Counted from the stretch's first letter, positions 1-10,901 are shown. The stretch: DNA of 64,000 nucleotides from Sporosarcina sp. ACRSL (GCF_022346605.1 NZ_JAKRNT010000015.1:1-64000), one strand, 5' to 3'. Program-made: numbers and translations. The notes: a model not told the origin generated them from the letters alone.

Positions 1-1
1 T

Positions 2-120
2 TGTCTGGTGACGATGGCGAAGAGGTCACACCCGTTCCCATACCGAACACGGAAGTTAAGCTCTTCAGCGCCGATGGTAGTAGGGGGCTTCCCCCTGTGA
101 GAGTAGGACGTCGCCGGGCA
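2..120 (+). rRNA. rrf: 5S ribosomal RNA
   Basis: The sequence has the conserved 5S core (CCGTTCCCATACCGAACACG, then GAAGTTAAG, and GAGAGTAGGACGTCGCC near the end). The first and last dozen bases pair to close helix I. The ends are accurate to about 3 bases. It is presumably the last gene of an rRNA operon whose 16S and 23S genes lie before the window. Confidence 0.95.
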
Positions 121-222
121 ACCCATTCCTTTTCGATAAGAATGACAATAGGTTAGAATTGATCAAGTACAGTACATTTGCAGTTACAGAACCTTGCATT
201 CTATCGAAAGGTATACATATAC

Positions 223-298
223 GGTCCCGTGGTGTAGCGGTTAACATGCCTGCCTGTCACGCAGGAGATCGCCGGTTCGATCCCGGTCGGGACCGCCA
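223..298 (+). tRNA. tRNA-Asp (GTC)
   Basis: A 76-nt cloverleaf. The acceptor stem GGTCCCG pairs with CGGGACC, the anticodon loop CTGTCAC gives anticodon GTC, the T loop is GGTTCGATCCC, and GCCA is encoded at the 3' end. It lies about 100 bp after the 5S gene, as a tRNA at the tail of an rRNA operon. Confidence 0.96.
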
Positions 299-314
299 TC
301 TTAATTTAAACTGT

Positions 315-355
315 CAACCGATTATGGATTTATTCCAGGATCGGTTTTTTGTTGT
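315..355 (+). terminator. Rho-independent terminator of the rRNA/tRNA operon
   Basis: AACCGAT pairs with ATCGGTT, followed by a T-rich run. It lies directly after tRNA-Asp. Confidence 0.75.
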
Positions 356-472
356 TTATTAAAGCATAATAAGTGTATTGGACGAAATACATACCTCCAC
401 TAAACCTCATGACTTTCGGAAATGTGGGATTTTCGGTACACTTGAAGAAAGTGGAGATGAAAGGAAATTTGT

Positions 473-925
473 ATGACTATCGAATTCAATGTTCATTCTT
501 TGCAAGAAACTGAACAGCTCGCTGAAAACTTAGCTGGGCTGCTTTCCCCGCCGGACGTCCTGACATTGGAAGGCGATCTTGGGGCGGGGAAGACGACCTT
601 TACGAAAGCGTTGGCGCGAAGCCTTGGCATTACACGGACCGTGAACAGTCCAACGTTTACGATTTTGAAACAATATGAAGGAAGAGTTCCTTTCAATCAT
701 TTGGATGTCTACCGGTTGGCGGACAGTGATGAGGACCTTGGATGGGACGAGCTGTTCTACGGGGACGCGGTTTCCGTCGTTGAATGGGCTCATTTGATCG
801 AAGATGATTTACCGGAAGAGCGACTCGAGATTAGAATTCAGCATACGGGGGAAGCTTCGAGGAAGTTTGTGTTCATTCCGAAGGGTGAACGTTTTGAAAA
901 GATTTGTGAGGCGATAAGTTTATGA
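473..925 (+). CDS. tsaE: tRNA t6A37 biosynthesis ATPase TsaE
   Basis: A 150-residue ATPase of the TsaE (YdiB/YjeE) family. It works with TsaB and TsaD to place threonylcarbamoyl on A37 of ANN-decoding tRNAs. The Walker A motif GDLGAGKTT spans residues 34-42, and the length is typical. The ATG is preceded by a GAAAGGAA ribosome-binding site. The stop codon overlaps the tsaB start (ATGA), so the two are probably translationally coupled. This is the first gene of a tsaE-tsaB-rimI-tsaD operon, as in the ydiBCDE operon of B. subtilis. The tsaC partner is not in the window. Confidence 0.96.
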   Translation: MTIEFNVHSLQETEQLAENLAGLLSPPDVLTLEGDLGAGKTTFTKALARSLGITRTVNSPTFTILKQYEGRVPFNHLDVYRLADSDEDLGWDELFYGDAVSVVEWAHLIEDDLPEERLEIRIQHTGEASRKFVFIPKGERFEKICEAISL

Positions 926-1632
926 TATGGTTAGGAATCGATACGGCGAATATGCCTTTATCCGTCGCAATTGTAAAGGATGGAGCCATTTTGGCAGAGG
1001 TGAACTCCTCGATGGCGGTCAATCATTCATTGCGAGCAATGCCGGCGATTGAAGAGCTGTTTGCGACCGTGAAGCTGCAACCGAAGGAGATAGATGCGAT
1101 TGCAGTGTCGGAAGGTCCTGGATCTTATACAGGCGTCCGAATTGGCGTGACGATAGCGAAGACGTTGGCTTGGACGTTAAAGAAACCCCTTTACGGCGTC
1201 TCGAGCTTGAAAGTGCTTGCTGTGAATGCTCCGTATTTTAATGGGTTGATCTGCCCGATTGTCGATGCACGCAGAAATAATGTGTACGCAGGGGTATATG
1301 AATTTGTGAATGGCGGAGTCACCGCCATCGCGGAGGACGGGCATTTTGCGATTGACGACTTGCTCAATACTTTATCTGAGAAGAAGCGTCCGGTTTTATT
1401 CGTCGGGAAAGATGTAGCGATGTATGAAGAAGTCATAAAGGAACGATTGCAAGACGATGCGCATTTCGCTCCTTTCCCATTGCAGCTTCCGCGAGCCTCT
1501 TCATTGATATTTATCGCACAGCAAAGCGGACAAGAGGAGAATACACATGCATTTACGCCTGAATACCGTCGTATCGCTGAGGCGGAGGCGAATTGGCTGA
1601 TGCAGCAACGGAAGGAAAAGGCCAGTGAATAA
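922..1632 (+). CDS. tsaB: t6A37 threonylcarbamoyltransferase complex subunit TsaB
   Basis: A 236-residue protein of the ASKHA fold. It begins MIWLGIDTAN and carries the family signature SEGPGSYTGVRIGV around residues 59-72. TsaB is the non-catalytic partner that dimerises with TsaD in the universal tRNA modification complex. It overlaps tsaE by 4 bases, and its end overlaps the GTG start of rimI by 8 bases, so the four genes form one tight operon. The length fits the family. Confidence 0.96.
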   Translation: MIWLGIDTANMPLSVAIVKDGAILAEVNSSMAVNHSLRAMPAIEELFATVKLQPKEIDAIAVSEGPGSYTGVRIGVTIAKTLAWTLKKPLYGVSSLKVLAVNAPYFNGLICPIVDARRNNVYAGVYEFVNGGVTAIAEDGHFAIDDLLNTLSEKKRPVLFVGKDVAMYEEVIKERLQDDAHFAPFPLQLPRASSLIFIAQQSGQEENTHAFTPEYRRIAEAEANWLMQQRKEKASE

Positions 1633-2074
1633 AGTAATCGACTATAGAAAGATGACAACGGAAGATATTCCGGCAGTTGTTGAAATCGAGCAGGAGGCGT
1701 TTGCGACGCCTTGGACGAAGGAAATTTTCGAGCATGAGATGACTGGGAATGACTATGCCCATTATATCGTTGCCGTGGAAGGCGATGAAGTGATCGGACA
1801 TTGTGGGATGTGGGTCGTGCTCGATGAATGTCATATTACGAATGTGGCCGTGCGGAAGCGTTTGAGAGGACACGGAATTGGAGAGGCGCTTATGCGCAAG
1901 GCGATTGAGCTTTGCAAGGCAAACGATGTCAGGCTGATGACGCTTGAAGTGCGTGTCAGTAATGAAACGGCGCAAAATTTGTATCGTAAACTCGGCTTCC
2001 AAGATGGCGGCATACGTAAAAACTATTATACGGACGACCATGAAGATGCGCTCGTCATGTGGGTGGAATTGTAA
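1625..2074 (+). CDS. rimI: Ribosomal protein S18-alanine N-acetyltransferase RimI
   Basis: A 149-residue GNAT-fold acetyltransferase. The acetyl-CoA binding segment [15 protein letters not shown] lies near residues 77-91 and the C-terminal NLYRKLGF motif is present. The family acetylates the N-terminus of ribosomal protein S18, although some members have other substrates. The start is GTG, inside the end of tsaB, with AAGGAAAAGG upstream. The position between tsaB and tsaD matches ydiD of B. subtilis. Confidence 0.9.
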   Translation: MNKVIDYRKMTTEDIPAVVEIEQEAFATPWTKEIFEHEMTGNDYAHYIVAVEGDEVIGHCGMWVVLDECHITNVAVRKRLRGHGIGEALMRKAIELCKANDVRLMTLEVRVSNETAQNLYRKLGFQDGGIRKNYYTDDHEDALVMWVEL

Positions 2075-3096
2075 TGACTAAAGACATTTATATATTAGGT
2101 ATTGAAACGAGCTGTGATGAAACTGCGGCTTCTGTCATTAAAAACGGCCATGAAATTGTTTCGAACATCGTTGCTTCGCAAATTAAAAGCCAGCAACGGT
2201 TCGGTGGCGTTGTGCCTGAAATTGCTTCTAGGCATCACGTCGAACAAATTACGCTTGTCATCGAAGAGGCGTTGGCTGTTGCAAACCTTGCGCCGGAGGA
2301 TTTGGATGCAGTTGCTGTGACGGAAGGGCCTGGACTTGTCGGCGCATTACTGATCGGCATTAATGCGGCGAAGGCCTTCGCTTTTGCCAACGGACTCCCG
2401 ATCATCGGCGTTCATCATATCGCTGGACATATTTACGCGAATCAATTGATGCAGCCGATGGAGTTTCCGCTTCTTGCCCTTATCGTTTCCGGGGGGCATA
2501 CGGAATTGGTTCTTATGGAGAAGCACGGCTCCTTTAAATTGATTGGTGAAACTCGCGATGATGCGGCAGGGGAAGCGTATGACAAAGTGGCCCGTGTCCT
2601 TGGGTTGCCATATCCAGGCGGCCCTCATATCGATAAGCTTGCGCTCGAGAGCGATGAAGCCGTTGATTTTCCTAGGGCTTGGCTCGAGCCGGATTCATAT
2701 GATTTCAGTTTCAGCGGGCTGAAATCGGCTGTTATCAATTATAAGCATAATCTTGAACAAAAAGGCGGCGAAGTCAATCCTGCGCATGTTGCAGCAGGCT
2801 TCCAGCAAAGCGTCGTCGAAGTATTGACGGAGAAGACGTTGAAGGCGGCAAAAGAATATAACGTGAAGCAAGTCATCGCGGCAGGTGGCGTCGCTGCGAA
2901 TAAAGGATTAAGGTCTTCATTGGATGCGGCGTTCGAAAAAGAAGGGATTCCTTTTTATGTCCCACCGATCTCCCTCTGCACGGACAATGCAGCCATGATT
3001 GCGGCGGCAGGTACAGCGATGTACGTAGATGGAAAACGCGGTACGATGGAAATGAACGGCAGGCCGGGAATGGAGCTTGCCTCATGGAGTGAATGA
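2074..3096 (+). CDS. tsaD: t6A37 threonylcarbamoyltransferase TsaD
   Basis: The catalytic subunit of the t6A complex (formerly Gcp/YgjD), 340 residues. Signatures seen are [12 protein letters not shown] near the N-terminus, the metal-ligand region SRHHVEQ, GHIYAN, and VSGGHTELV. The ATG at 2074 is chosen over an in-frame GTG 15 bases earlier. It overlaps the rimI stop (TAATG) and gives the usual N-terminus [11 protein letters not shown]. It is followed by a strong terminator, so the operon ends here. Confidence 0.96.
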   Translation: MTKDIYILGIETSCDETAASVIKNGHEIVSNIVASQIKSQQRFGGVVPEIASRHHVEQITLVIEEALAVANLAPEDLDAVAVTEGPGLVGALLIGINAAKAFAFANGLPIIGVHHIAGHIYANQLMQPMEFPLLALIVSGGHTELVLMEKHGSFKLIGETRDDAAGEAYDKVARVLGLPYPGGPHIDKLALESDEAVDFPRAWLEPDSYDFSFSGLKSAVINYKHNLEQKGGEVNPAHVAAGFQQSVVEVLTEKTLKAAKEYNVKQVIAAGGVAANKGLRSSLDAAFEKEGIPFYVPPISLCTDNAAMIAAAGTAMYVDGKRGTMEMNGRPGMELASWSE

Positions 3097-3100
3097 ATGA

Positions 3101-3138
3101 AGGAAATCGTCGAGTTCTGACGATTTCCGCATTTTTTT
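3101..3138 (+). terminator. Terminator after tsaD
   Basis: GGAAATCGTC and GACGATTTCC form a perfect stem, followed by a run of seven T. Confidence 0.85.
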
Positions 3139-3180
3139 GTCCTATAACGGATTCGTCTTGTCAAGAGGGAACGTTCGTAC

Positions 3181-3295
3181 TTATGCACATTTGTTGATAA
3201 GTTGTGGATAATTAAAATATTCATGTGTATACCCGATTCATCTTTTGGATAACTATGTGAGTAGTAAAAGTTATAACTGTGGATAAAGTGGATAA
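3181..3295. promoter_or_regulatory. DnaA-box cluster between tsaD and the ABC-F gene
   Basis: Two perfect DnaA boxes (TGTGGATAA at 3203-3211 and 3278-3286) lie in a 115-bp AT-rich stretch. Four more copies have a single mismatch: TTATGCACA at 3181, TGTTGATAA at 3192, TTTGGATAA at 3244 and AGTGGATAA at 3287. No gene occupies this space. From memory, chromosome-wide mapping in B. subtilis found a DnaA-binding cluster at this same gcp(tsaD)-ydiF locus. The likely role is DnaA titration that tempers replication initiation. Confidence 0.65.
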
Positions 3296-3375
3296 CTATG
3301 TTCATATCCCGTTATATCAATGTGGACGATGTTAATAAGATTGTGGAAATCGAATAGGGAGCATGTTGAAAACTA

Positions 3376-3418
3376 AAAACGCTGTCGAATGGGCGTCCAA
3401 CCCTTTCGACAGCGTTAT
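3376..3418 (-). terminator. Terminator of the ABC-F gene
   Basis: AACGCTGTCGAA and TTCGACAGCGTT pair, with a T-rich tail on the minus strand just after the stop codon. Confidence 0.75.
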
Positions 3419-3422
3419 CGAG

Positions 3423-5354
3423 TTATGAATTCAAGTTTTCGAGCTCTTCTTGCAAATTCAGCCATCTCTCCGATTCGCTGTCGTGCTGCATTTGGAGTTC
3501 GTCAATTTGTTCCTGTAACTCCATCAGCTTCATATGGTCATCAGCAAAGTCGGGGTTCAGCAGTTCATCTTGCAGAATAGCAATTTCTGCATCCATCTTT
3601 TCTAGAGACTCTTCCACTTCGGCAATGGCCCTCGTCAATCGGCGATCCTGCCGTTTGAATTCCTTGTCCTCTTCCGTTCGCCCGGTTTTTGGCTGTGTTA
3701 CCTTCTCCGTTATGCTAAGTTCGGACTTCAGCTCTTCCAGCTCATTTTTCTTTTCAATGTAATAATCATAATCACCGAGATATTCGGTGACACCAGTCGG
3801 ACCAACATCAATCACTTTTGTAGCGATCCGGTTGATGAAATAACGGTCATGGGAAACGAAGAGGATCGTGCCCGGGAAGTCATCCAATGCGTTTTCCAAC
3901 ACTTCTTTACTGTCGAGATCGAGATGGTTCGTCGGCTCGTCAAGCACGAGCGTGTTCGATTTTTGCAGCATGAGCTTCGCTAATGAAAGACGCGCCTTCT
4001 CTCCGCCAGAAAGTGTTGATATAGGCTTCTCGACGTCATCCCCTGTGAATAGGAAGCGTCCAAGTACCGAGCGGACGTCTTTTTCATTCATCATCGGCCA
4101 CTCGTCCCATAACTCTTGGAGCACCGTCCCCGTACCGAGGATCGTCGCCTGGTTCTGGTCGTAATAGCCAAATTGGACATTCGTCCCGTATCGAATGGAT
4201 CCTGCAATCGGCTCCTGTCTTTTGACGATCGTCTTCAGCAACGTCGATTTGCCGATGCCGTTCGGACCGATGATCGCAATCCGGTCCCCTTTGTACGCAT
4301 GCATTTTAATGTTTTGCGAAACGGGTTTGCCGTTATAGCCAACAGCGATATTATCCAATGTAAGCACATCATTGCCGCTTGGCCGGTCGATGGAAAATGT
4401 AAAGCTTGCGGACTTTTCATCCCCCTCCGGCGCTTCCATCCAATCCGTCCGTTCAAGAAGCTTCCGGCGGCTTTTCGCCATTTTGGAAGTCGAAGCACGG
4501 GCGATATTCCGTTGAATGAAATCCTCGAGCTTCGCTTTTTCACTCGTCTCCCGCTCGTATAGCTTTTTATCCCGTTCATAGTTCTTTGCCTTCTCAACTA
4601 AATAAGCACTATAGTTGCCGACATATTTCGTCACTTTTCGCCTCGACACTTCATACGTGATTGTCACAATCTGATCGAGGAAATAGCGGTCATGGGAAAC
4701 GATAAGGATCGCCCCTTCATACGAGACGAGGTATTTTTCAAGCCAACCGAGCGTCTCGATATCCAAATGGTTCGTCGGCTCGTCCAATATGAGAAGATCC
4801 GGTTTGCTGAGGAGCATCTTCGCGAGCGCCAGACGCGTTTTTTGTCCGCCCGATAACAAATCGACTTTCTTGTCGTAGTCTTCGGGATAAAACCGCATGC
4901 CGTGCAGGACGGAACGCATGTCGGACTCGTATTGATAGCCGCCGGAATCTTTAAATTCGATTTGTAGCGCATCGTAATCTTTCATGACCCGCTCGTATTC
5001 TTGCGCATTTTCGTAAACGGAAGGATCCGCCATTTGCGCTTCCAATTTACGCAGTCTCTTTTCCATTTCCAGCAATGGTTCAAAAACGGTCAGCATTTCA
5101 TCCCAGATGGTGAGGGGAGAATCAATGCCCGCATGTTGTTCGAGATAGCCGACTTGTACATCTTTCGGCATAATCAGATCGCCGGAATCCGCACTCATTT
5201 CACCTGCAATGATTTTGAGCAATGTCGATTTACCTGCGCCATTCCGTCCGACAAGCGCAACTCTGTCACGGTGCTGTACTTCAAGTCGGACATTTTGTAA
5301 TATGTCAGTTCCTGAAAAGGATTTCGAAATTCCATTCACTTGTAACACAATCAT
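3423..5354 (-). CDS. ABC-F family ATPase (YdiF type)
   Basis: A 643-residue protein with two ABC ATPase domains and no membrane segment, as in translation-acting ABC-F proteins. Domain 1 has Walker A GRNGAGKST (residues 36-44), signature LSGGQKTRLALAK and DEPTNHLD. Domain 2 has GPNGIGKST, LSGGEKARLSLAK and a second DEPTNHLD. A charged linker joins the domains and a coiled-coil tail ends the protein (about residues 560-640). Family members act at the ribosomal E site and some protect against antibiotics; the exact role of this one cannot be read from sequence. The position after tsaD matches ydiF of B. subtilis. The start is an ATG with GAGGTG upstream. Confidence 0.93.
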   Translation of the reverse strand: MIVLQVNGISKSFSGTDILQNVRLEVQHRDRVALVGRNGAGKSTLLKIIAGEMSADSGDLIMPKDVQVGYLEQHAGIDSPLTIWDEMLTVFEPLLEMEKRLRKLEAQMADPSVYENAQEYERVMKDYDALQIEFKDSGGYQYESDMRSVLHGMRFYPEDYDKKVDLLSGGQKTRLALAKMLLSKPDLLILDEPTNHLDIETLGWLEKYLVSYEGAILIVSHDRYFLDQIVTITYEVSRRKVTKYVGNYSAYLVEKAKNYERDKKLYERETSEKAKLEDFIQRNIARASTSKMAKSRRKLLERTDWMEAPEGDEKSASFTFSIDRPSGNDVLTLDNIAVGYNGKPVSQNIKMHAYKGDRIAIIGPNGIGKSTLLKTIVKRQEPIAGSIRYGTNVQFGYYDQNQATILGTGTVLQELWDEWPMMNEKDVRSVLGRFLFTGDDVEKPISTLSGGEKARLSLAKLMLQKSNTLVLDEPTNHLDLDSKEVLENALDDFPGTILFVSHDRYFINRIATKVIDVGPTGVTEYLGDYDYYIEKKNELEELKSELSITEKVTQPKTGRTEEDKEFKRQDRRLTRAIAEVEESLEKMDAEIAILQDELLNPDFADDHMKLMELQEQIDELQMQHDSESERWLNLQEELENLNS

Positions 5355-5415
5355 TCAGCACACCTCTATTCCACTTTTAGTTTAATCGAATGGGCGGATA
5401 GGTGCAATGGTCGGC

Positions 5416-5444
5416 TTTACAGGAGCCTGCATCTAGAGTACGAT
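5416..5444 (+). promoter_or_regulatory. Sigma-A type promoter of rex
   Basis: TTTACA and TACGAT are separated by 17 bases, 35 bp before the rex start codon. Confidence 0.5.
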
Positions 5445-5478
5445 AAAATAAGCCCAATGCACGAATAGGAGGTAAAAT

Positions 5479-6141
5479 ATGGCTGAATCAACTCCGAAAG
5501 TTCCACAGGCGACGTCAAAACGCCTTCCATTATATTATAGATTCCTACAAAACTTTGCGAAAACAGGCAAGAAGCGCGTTTCTTCGAGCGAATTAAGTGA
5601 AGCGATGAAAATCGATGCGGCTACGATCCGCCGCGATTTCTCTCATTTCGGAGCGCTCGGTCGAAAAGGCTACGGCTATGATGTAAATGATCTTCTCCTC
5701 TTCTTTAGAAGGGCGCTCGATCAGGACGAAGAGACGGATGTCGCATTGATTGGAGTCGGGAGCTTAGGGAGCGCATTTTTGAAATACAATTTCCAGAAGA
5801 ACCATAATACACGAATCGTCATTGCGTTCGACCCGAAAGCACCGAAAGAGGGGAAGACGATCAGCAATATACCTGTCTACCATCCGGATGTGATGGAGAA
5901 GAAGATTAAAGAACTGGGCATTGAGCTCGTCATTTTGACCGTTCCGACAAAGGCGGCACAGGAAGTTGCAGATCGGATGGTCGATATCGGGGTGAAAGGG
6001 ATCCTCAATTTTACACCGGTCCGGCTGGCTGCACCCGACTGGATGCGCATCCATACGATCGATTTATCGGTGGAACTGCAGACGTTGATTTATTTCATAA
6101 AAAATGACGTAAAAGATTCACAAATAGAATCGTCGCGTTAA
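5479..6141 (+). CDS. rex: Redox-sensing transcriptional repressor Rex
   Basis: A 220-residue repressor that senses the NADH/NAD+ ratio and controls fermentation and respiration genes. The N-terminal winged helix (about residues 10-80) contains [11 protein letters not shown], the hallmark recognition region. A Rossmann fold follows with GVGSLG at residues 92-97. Spacing to tatA is about 55 bp, and rex-tatA-tatC is a common Bacillales arrangement. I saw no perfect Rex operator palindrome in the intergenic regions I examined. Confidence 0.96.
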   Translation: MAESTPKVPQATSKRLPLYYRFLQNFAKTGKKRVSSSELSEAMKIDAATIRRDFSHFGALGRKGYGYDVNDLLLFFRRALDQDEETDVALIGVGSLGSAFLKYNFQKNHNTRIVIAFDPKAPKEGKTISNIPVYHPDVMEKKIKELGIELVILTVPTKAAQEVADRMVDIGVKGILNFTPVRLAAPDWMRIHTIDLSVELQTLIYFIKNDVKDSQIESSR

Positions 6142-6196
6142 TAGTAATATAAGCTTTTTTCATGTAAAATAGAGAATAACGAAGGAGGTGTCCGAA

Positions 6197-6391
6197 ATGG
6201 CTCCAGGAGTAACAAGTTTAATTCTTATCGCAATTATTGCTTTGCTCATTTTTGGACCGAAGAAGTTGCCTGAGATTGGTAAGGCATTTGGCTCTTCATT
6301 GCGCGAATTCAAGTCAGCGACTAAAGGACTTGTGTCTGATGACGACGATACAGTGAAAAAAGTGGAAGACAAGAAAAATGATGTGCAATAA
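6197..6391 (+). CDS. tatA: Twin-arginine translocase subunit TatA (TatAy type)
   Basis: 64 residues: one N-terminal transmembrane helix (about residues 5-20), the FGPKKLPE hinge, an amphipathic helix and an acidic/lysine-rich tail. TatA forms the pore for folded proteins with twin-arginine signal peptides. The ATG at 6197 is preferred because an in-frame GTG at 6188 lies inside a perfect ribosome-binding site (AAGGAGGTG, 6182-6190). It is paired with tatC 17 bp downstream. A second tatA lies at 62864. Confidence 0.95.
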   Translation: MAPGVTSLILIAIIALLIFGPKKLPEIGKAFGSSLREFKSATKGLVSDDDDTVKKVEDKKNDVQ

Positions 6392-6408
6392 GTAAGGATG
6401 TCTGTCCG

Positions 6409-7203
6409 ATGAAAGAGAAAAATTTAACAGTCATTGAACATATAGATGAAATTCGAAAACGACTGATGGTAATCGTCGTTTTCTTTGTTATTGCGGTCAT
6501 CGGCAGCTTTTTCATCGCAAAGCCGATCATTCGATTTTTACAATCCGAGGCGGGGTATGAGGAATTTCACGCTTTCAATGTGATCGACCCAATTGCCCTG
6601 TACTTGAAGGTCATTATTCTTTTAGCAGTCGTCATCATTTCACCGATCATCATGTACCAAGTATGGGCGTTCATCGCGCCGGGACTTCATGAGACGGAGC
6701 GGAAAGTGACGTTAAGCTATATCCCGTTCGCCTTTATGCTTTTAATTGCGGGCATCATGTTTTCCTATTTCGTTCTTGTGCCATACGTCATGTACTTCAT
6801 GAAGGAACTGTCTGCAGAGCTAGGCATTACACAGACCGTCGGCATAAACGAATATTTCACTTTCTTGTTCCAAATATTGATTCCGTTTGGGATCGTCTTC
6901 CAGTTGCCGATTGTCCTTTTATTCATGTCGCGGCTTGGCATATTGGATCCGAAGAAGTTAGTGAAAGTAAGGAAATATGCATACTTCGTACTTTTCGTCA
7001 TTGCGGCATTCATTACACCGCCGGACCTTATGTCCCATTTGTTGGTGACGGTTCCGTTGTTCATACTTTATGAAATAAGCATCGTTATCTCCCGCTTTGG
7101 CTATCGGAAATTCCAGAAAGCCGAGGAGAAACGGAAGTTTGAAGAAATAAAGGCTGAGCAACAGCGCCAAATCGATGAAGTGATGGGGAATTTAGAGAAA
7201 TAA
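6409..7203 (+). CDS. tatC: Twin-arginine translocase subunit TatC
   Basis: A 264-residue membrane protein with six predicted helices. The N-terminal region (VIEHIDEIRKRL) is the conserved TatC cytoplasmic start, which recognises the twin-arginine signal. The later segment FVIAAFITPPDLMSH is also a family hallmark. It forms a pair with the preceding tatA, matching tatAy-tatCy after rex in B. subtilis. The C-terminal 30 residues are a charged cytoplasmic tail. A terminator follows. Confidence 0.95.
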   Translation: MKEKNLTVIEHIDEIRKRLMVIVVFFVIAVIGSFFIAKPIIRFLQSEAGYEEFHAFNVIDPIALYLKVIILLAVVIISPIIMYQVWAFIAPGLHETERKVTLSYIPFAFMLLIAGIMFSYFVLVPYVMYFMKELSAELGITQTVGINEYFTFLFQILIPFGIVFQLPIVLLFMSRLGILDPKKLVKVRKYAYFVLFVIAAFITPPDLMSHLLVTVPLFILYEISIVISRFGYRKFQKAEEKRKFEEIKAEQQRQIDEVMGNLEK

Positions 7204-7210
7204 TAAGACG

Positions 7211-7252
7211 AGCCCTTTTTTCGGAAAGAAAAACCGGAAGAAGGGTTTTTTG
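7211..7252 (+). terminator. Terminator of the rex-tatA-tatC operon
   Basis: CCCTTTTTTCGG pairs with CCGGAAGAAGGG, followed by six T. Confidence 0.8.
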
Positions 7253-7350
7253 TAATGAAATTCCAAAATGATTCCCGTATGATAAGAAGGAGGGGAATGG
7301 ATAATAGAATCGCAATTCCTACATATACATAAGAGGTAAGGGGGAAACAT

Positions 7351-7983
7351 ATGAATCCATTGTTATCCATTTGGGGCCAACCGACGAAGACGCTGCAATA
7401 TATGCTGGAGCATAAATCAGTCGGGTACGGCTTTATTATTTTTTTGTTGAGCTCGATTAGTACAGGACCAGTCGCGATGGCAAACACCGGATTTTTTAGC
7501 GGCATGCCGTTAGCTTTCATCATTATTATATCAATAATCATCGCGTACGGAGGGGCGCTGATCAGCTGGGTGATCGTTGCTGCGCTTTATACGTGGATCG
7601 GAAAATGGCTAGGTGGGAGAGGCAAGTTCTCCGATATGATCCGAATTACGCCGGCCTCGGCCATCCTCATGATTTGGCTTGCACCGATGAACTTTCTGCT
7701 TGTTGCCGTGTATGGATCTCAGCTTTATGAGGCACCGACGGATATTTTCAGCGTAACGAATTTGCCGATTGGGGTTTATTTGTTGCAAAATCTTATCATG
7801 ACTGGTGTCGGCATTTACGGAACGGTCATTACGTGTAAAGGGATTGGCCTTGTTCATGGGTTCTCCGCTTGGCGCGGGCTCGGCGTCGTTGCAATTTTCC
7901 TAGGCATTGGCCTGGTTCTTGCAATCGTGTTTTCAATTATTATAGGCCTTGCCCTCTTTTCATTGTTTACAACACTTGGCTGA
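7351..7983 (+). CDS. YIP1 family membrane protein
   Basis: A 210-residue, very hydrophobic protein with about five transmembrane segments and the layout of the Yip1 domain: a short cytoplasmic N-terminus with WGQPTKTLQYML, helices, a polar loop GKWLGGRGKFSDMIRIT, and more helices. The function of bacterial Yip1 proteins is not established. The ATG follows AGGTAAGGGGG. It stands alone between the tat operon and a convergent protease gene. Confidence 0.75.
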   Translation: MNPLLSIWGQPTKTLQYMLEHKSVGYGFIIFLLSSISTGPVAMANTGFFSGMPLAFIIIISIIIAYGGALISWVIVAALYTWIGKWLGGRGKFSDMIRITPASAILMIWLAPMNFLLVAVYGSQLYEAPTDIFSVTNLPIGVYLLQNLIMTGVGIYGTVITCKGIGLVHGFSAWRGLGVVAIFLGIGLVLAIVFSIIIGLALFSLFTTLG

Positions 7984-7985
7984 AC

Positions 7986-8022
7986 GAAAAACGACTTCCC
8001 TGTATGGGGAAGCCGTTTTTTA
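7986..8022. terminator. Bidirectional terminator between the YIP1 and CPBP genes
   Basis: AAAACGACTTCCC pairs with GGGGAAGCCGTTTT, with A/T runs on both sides. It serves the convergent genes and reaches the CPBP stop codon. Confidence 0.75.
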
Positions 8023-8757
8023 TGGCAGCAAGAAGATGAATGCTTGGTGCCTCTCTTGAAACTCTAACAGTTTATCCATATTCAGCTGAACGATCATGAC
8101 GAAGCCGTTCATCATAAAATGGGCGATCATCGGAGCCCAAATGCGCTTCGTGTGATAATAAAGGAACGCGAATACTAATCCTGGCGCCATATAGATAAGC
8201 GTATGCTCCAGCTCGCCGTGGACGACTGCGAAAATGACTCCGCTCAAGATGGCGGCAACCCAGAAATTCGACTTCGTATAAAGGCCGCCGAATAAAACCC
8301 TTCTGAAAACGATCTCTTCCAAGAGTGGCGCAAAAATGACGATCGAAATGATAATGATTGGGGATGATTTAGCAACTTCACTTAGTAAAGCGGTATTATC
8401 TGATCCCGGCATAATGCCGAGCGCCATTTCGATAATCCCGGCGAGCATTTGACCTGCCATCGCCATGAAAAATCCTAACACGCCCCATACGACTGTCATC
8501 CAAGGAGAAGCCTTTTTCCCCTTTTTGAAAATATCCCAAAACTGTTTGTTTCGAGTTGTCATAAAAAGAATGATTGGAGCAGCGATCAGATTTGTAATGA
8601 AGAGCGCCCAAGCGAAGCCGTAAAACCTAGCTTCGTCTGGCTCAAAACCTCTACTATTTTTAAAATAGTTGATAAATCCTTCCGCAGCAGGAATACTTCC
8701 GAACTGCATTGCTATATATAAGAGAACGATCGAAATATAGATTTTCCAGTTTTTCAA
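8020..8757 (-). CDS. CPBP family intramembrane metalloprotease (YdiL-like)
   Basis: A 245-residue multi-pass membrane protein of the CPBP (CAAX protease and bacteriocin-processing) family. The catalytic motifs are present in order: PLLEEIVFRRVLFG (Glu-Glu-x3-Arg), the histidine in FAVVHGE, and a distal histidine in MIAHFMMNGF. The start is TTG with AAAGGATG eight bases upstream. Length and place beside groESL match ydiL of B. subtilis. The substrate is unknown. Confidence 0.88.
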   Translation of the reverse strand: MKNWKIYISIVLLYIAMQFGSIPAAEGFINYFKNSRGFEPDEARFYGFAWALFITNLIAAPIILFMTTRNKQFWDIFKKGKKASPWMTVVWGVLGFFMAMAGQMLAGIIEMALGIMPGSDNTALLSEVAKSSPIIIISIVIFAPLLEEIVFRRVLFGGLYTKSNFWVAAILSGVIFAVVHGELEHTLIYMAPGLVFAFLYYHTKRIWAPMIAHFMMNGFVMIVQLNMDKLLEFQERHQAFIFLLP

Positions 8758-8837
8758 TGCAAAACATCCTTTCTCTGTTGTTCATTTTATCGTTTCTAAG
8801 GAAGATTAGCAAAGAGAAAAGAGTCCAAGTATTTTGC

Positions 8838-8866
8838 TTGCAATTATTGGGCAACTTTATTATGAT
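8838..8866 (+). promoter_or_regulatory. Sigma-A promoter of groESL
   Basis: TTGCAA and TATGAT are separated by exactly 17 bases, immediately before the CIRCE element. Confidence 0.8.
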
Positions 8867-8876
8867 AAGAAATGTA

Positions 8877-8903
8877 TTAGCACTCTAGTCAGATGAGTGC
8901 TAA
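8877..8903 (+). promoter_or_regulatory. CIRCE operator (HrcA binding site)
   Basis: TTAGCACTC and GAGTGCTAA flank a 9-base spacer, a perfect consensus CIRCE. It overlaps the likely transcription start, so HrcA bound here would block the groESL promoter. hrcA is not in the window. Confidence 0.97.
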
Positions 8904-8936
8904 AAAGAAGATAATATGTCGAGGAGGTTGTTTCAC

Positions 8937-9221
8937 TTGTTGAAACCATTAGGTGACCGTATCGTAATTGAACTGATCGAAGCAGAAGAAAAGACGTCTA
9001 GCGGTATCGTATTACCGGATTCTGCGAAAGAAAAACCGCAAGAAGGAAAAGTTGTAGCGGCAGGTACTGGACGAGTTCTTGAAAACGGCCAGCGTGTTGA
9101 CCTGGAAGTAAAAGAAGGCGACCGCATCATCTTCTCAAAATATGCTGGAACTGAAGTAAAATATGAAGGCAATGAATATTTGATCCTGCGTGAAAGCGAC
9201 GTTCTAGCGATTATCGGCTAA
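8937..9221 (+). CDS. groES: Co-chaperonin GroES
   Basis: The 94-residue GroES lid of the GroEL chaperonin, starting [12 protein letters not shown] and containing the mobile loop [12 protein letters not shown]. The start is the TTG at 8937, nine bases after GAGGAGG. An ATG at 8916 would extend the protein through the ribosome-binding site and add seven residues not usual for the family. It is transcribed with groEL under CIRCE control. Confidence 0.96.
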   Translation: MLKPLGDRIVIELIEAEEKTSSGIVLPDSAKEKPQEGKVVAAGTGRVLENGQRVDLEVKEGDRIIFSKYAGTEVKYEGNEYLILRESDVLAIIG

Positions 9222-9269
9222 GTCGCCCCTTATAAATAAGTACAATCAAAACCAGGAGGGAATTCATAA

Positions 9270-10901
<1,632 letters not shown>

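Noticed and set aside
4235..4597. Several 90-150 codon ORFs overlapping the ABC-F gene
   Set aside because: Other-frame readings of a well-supported gene, without start signals or domain content.
7213..7252. Regulatory leader before the YIP1 gene
   Set aside because: Stem followed by T run directly after tatC is an ordinary terminator.
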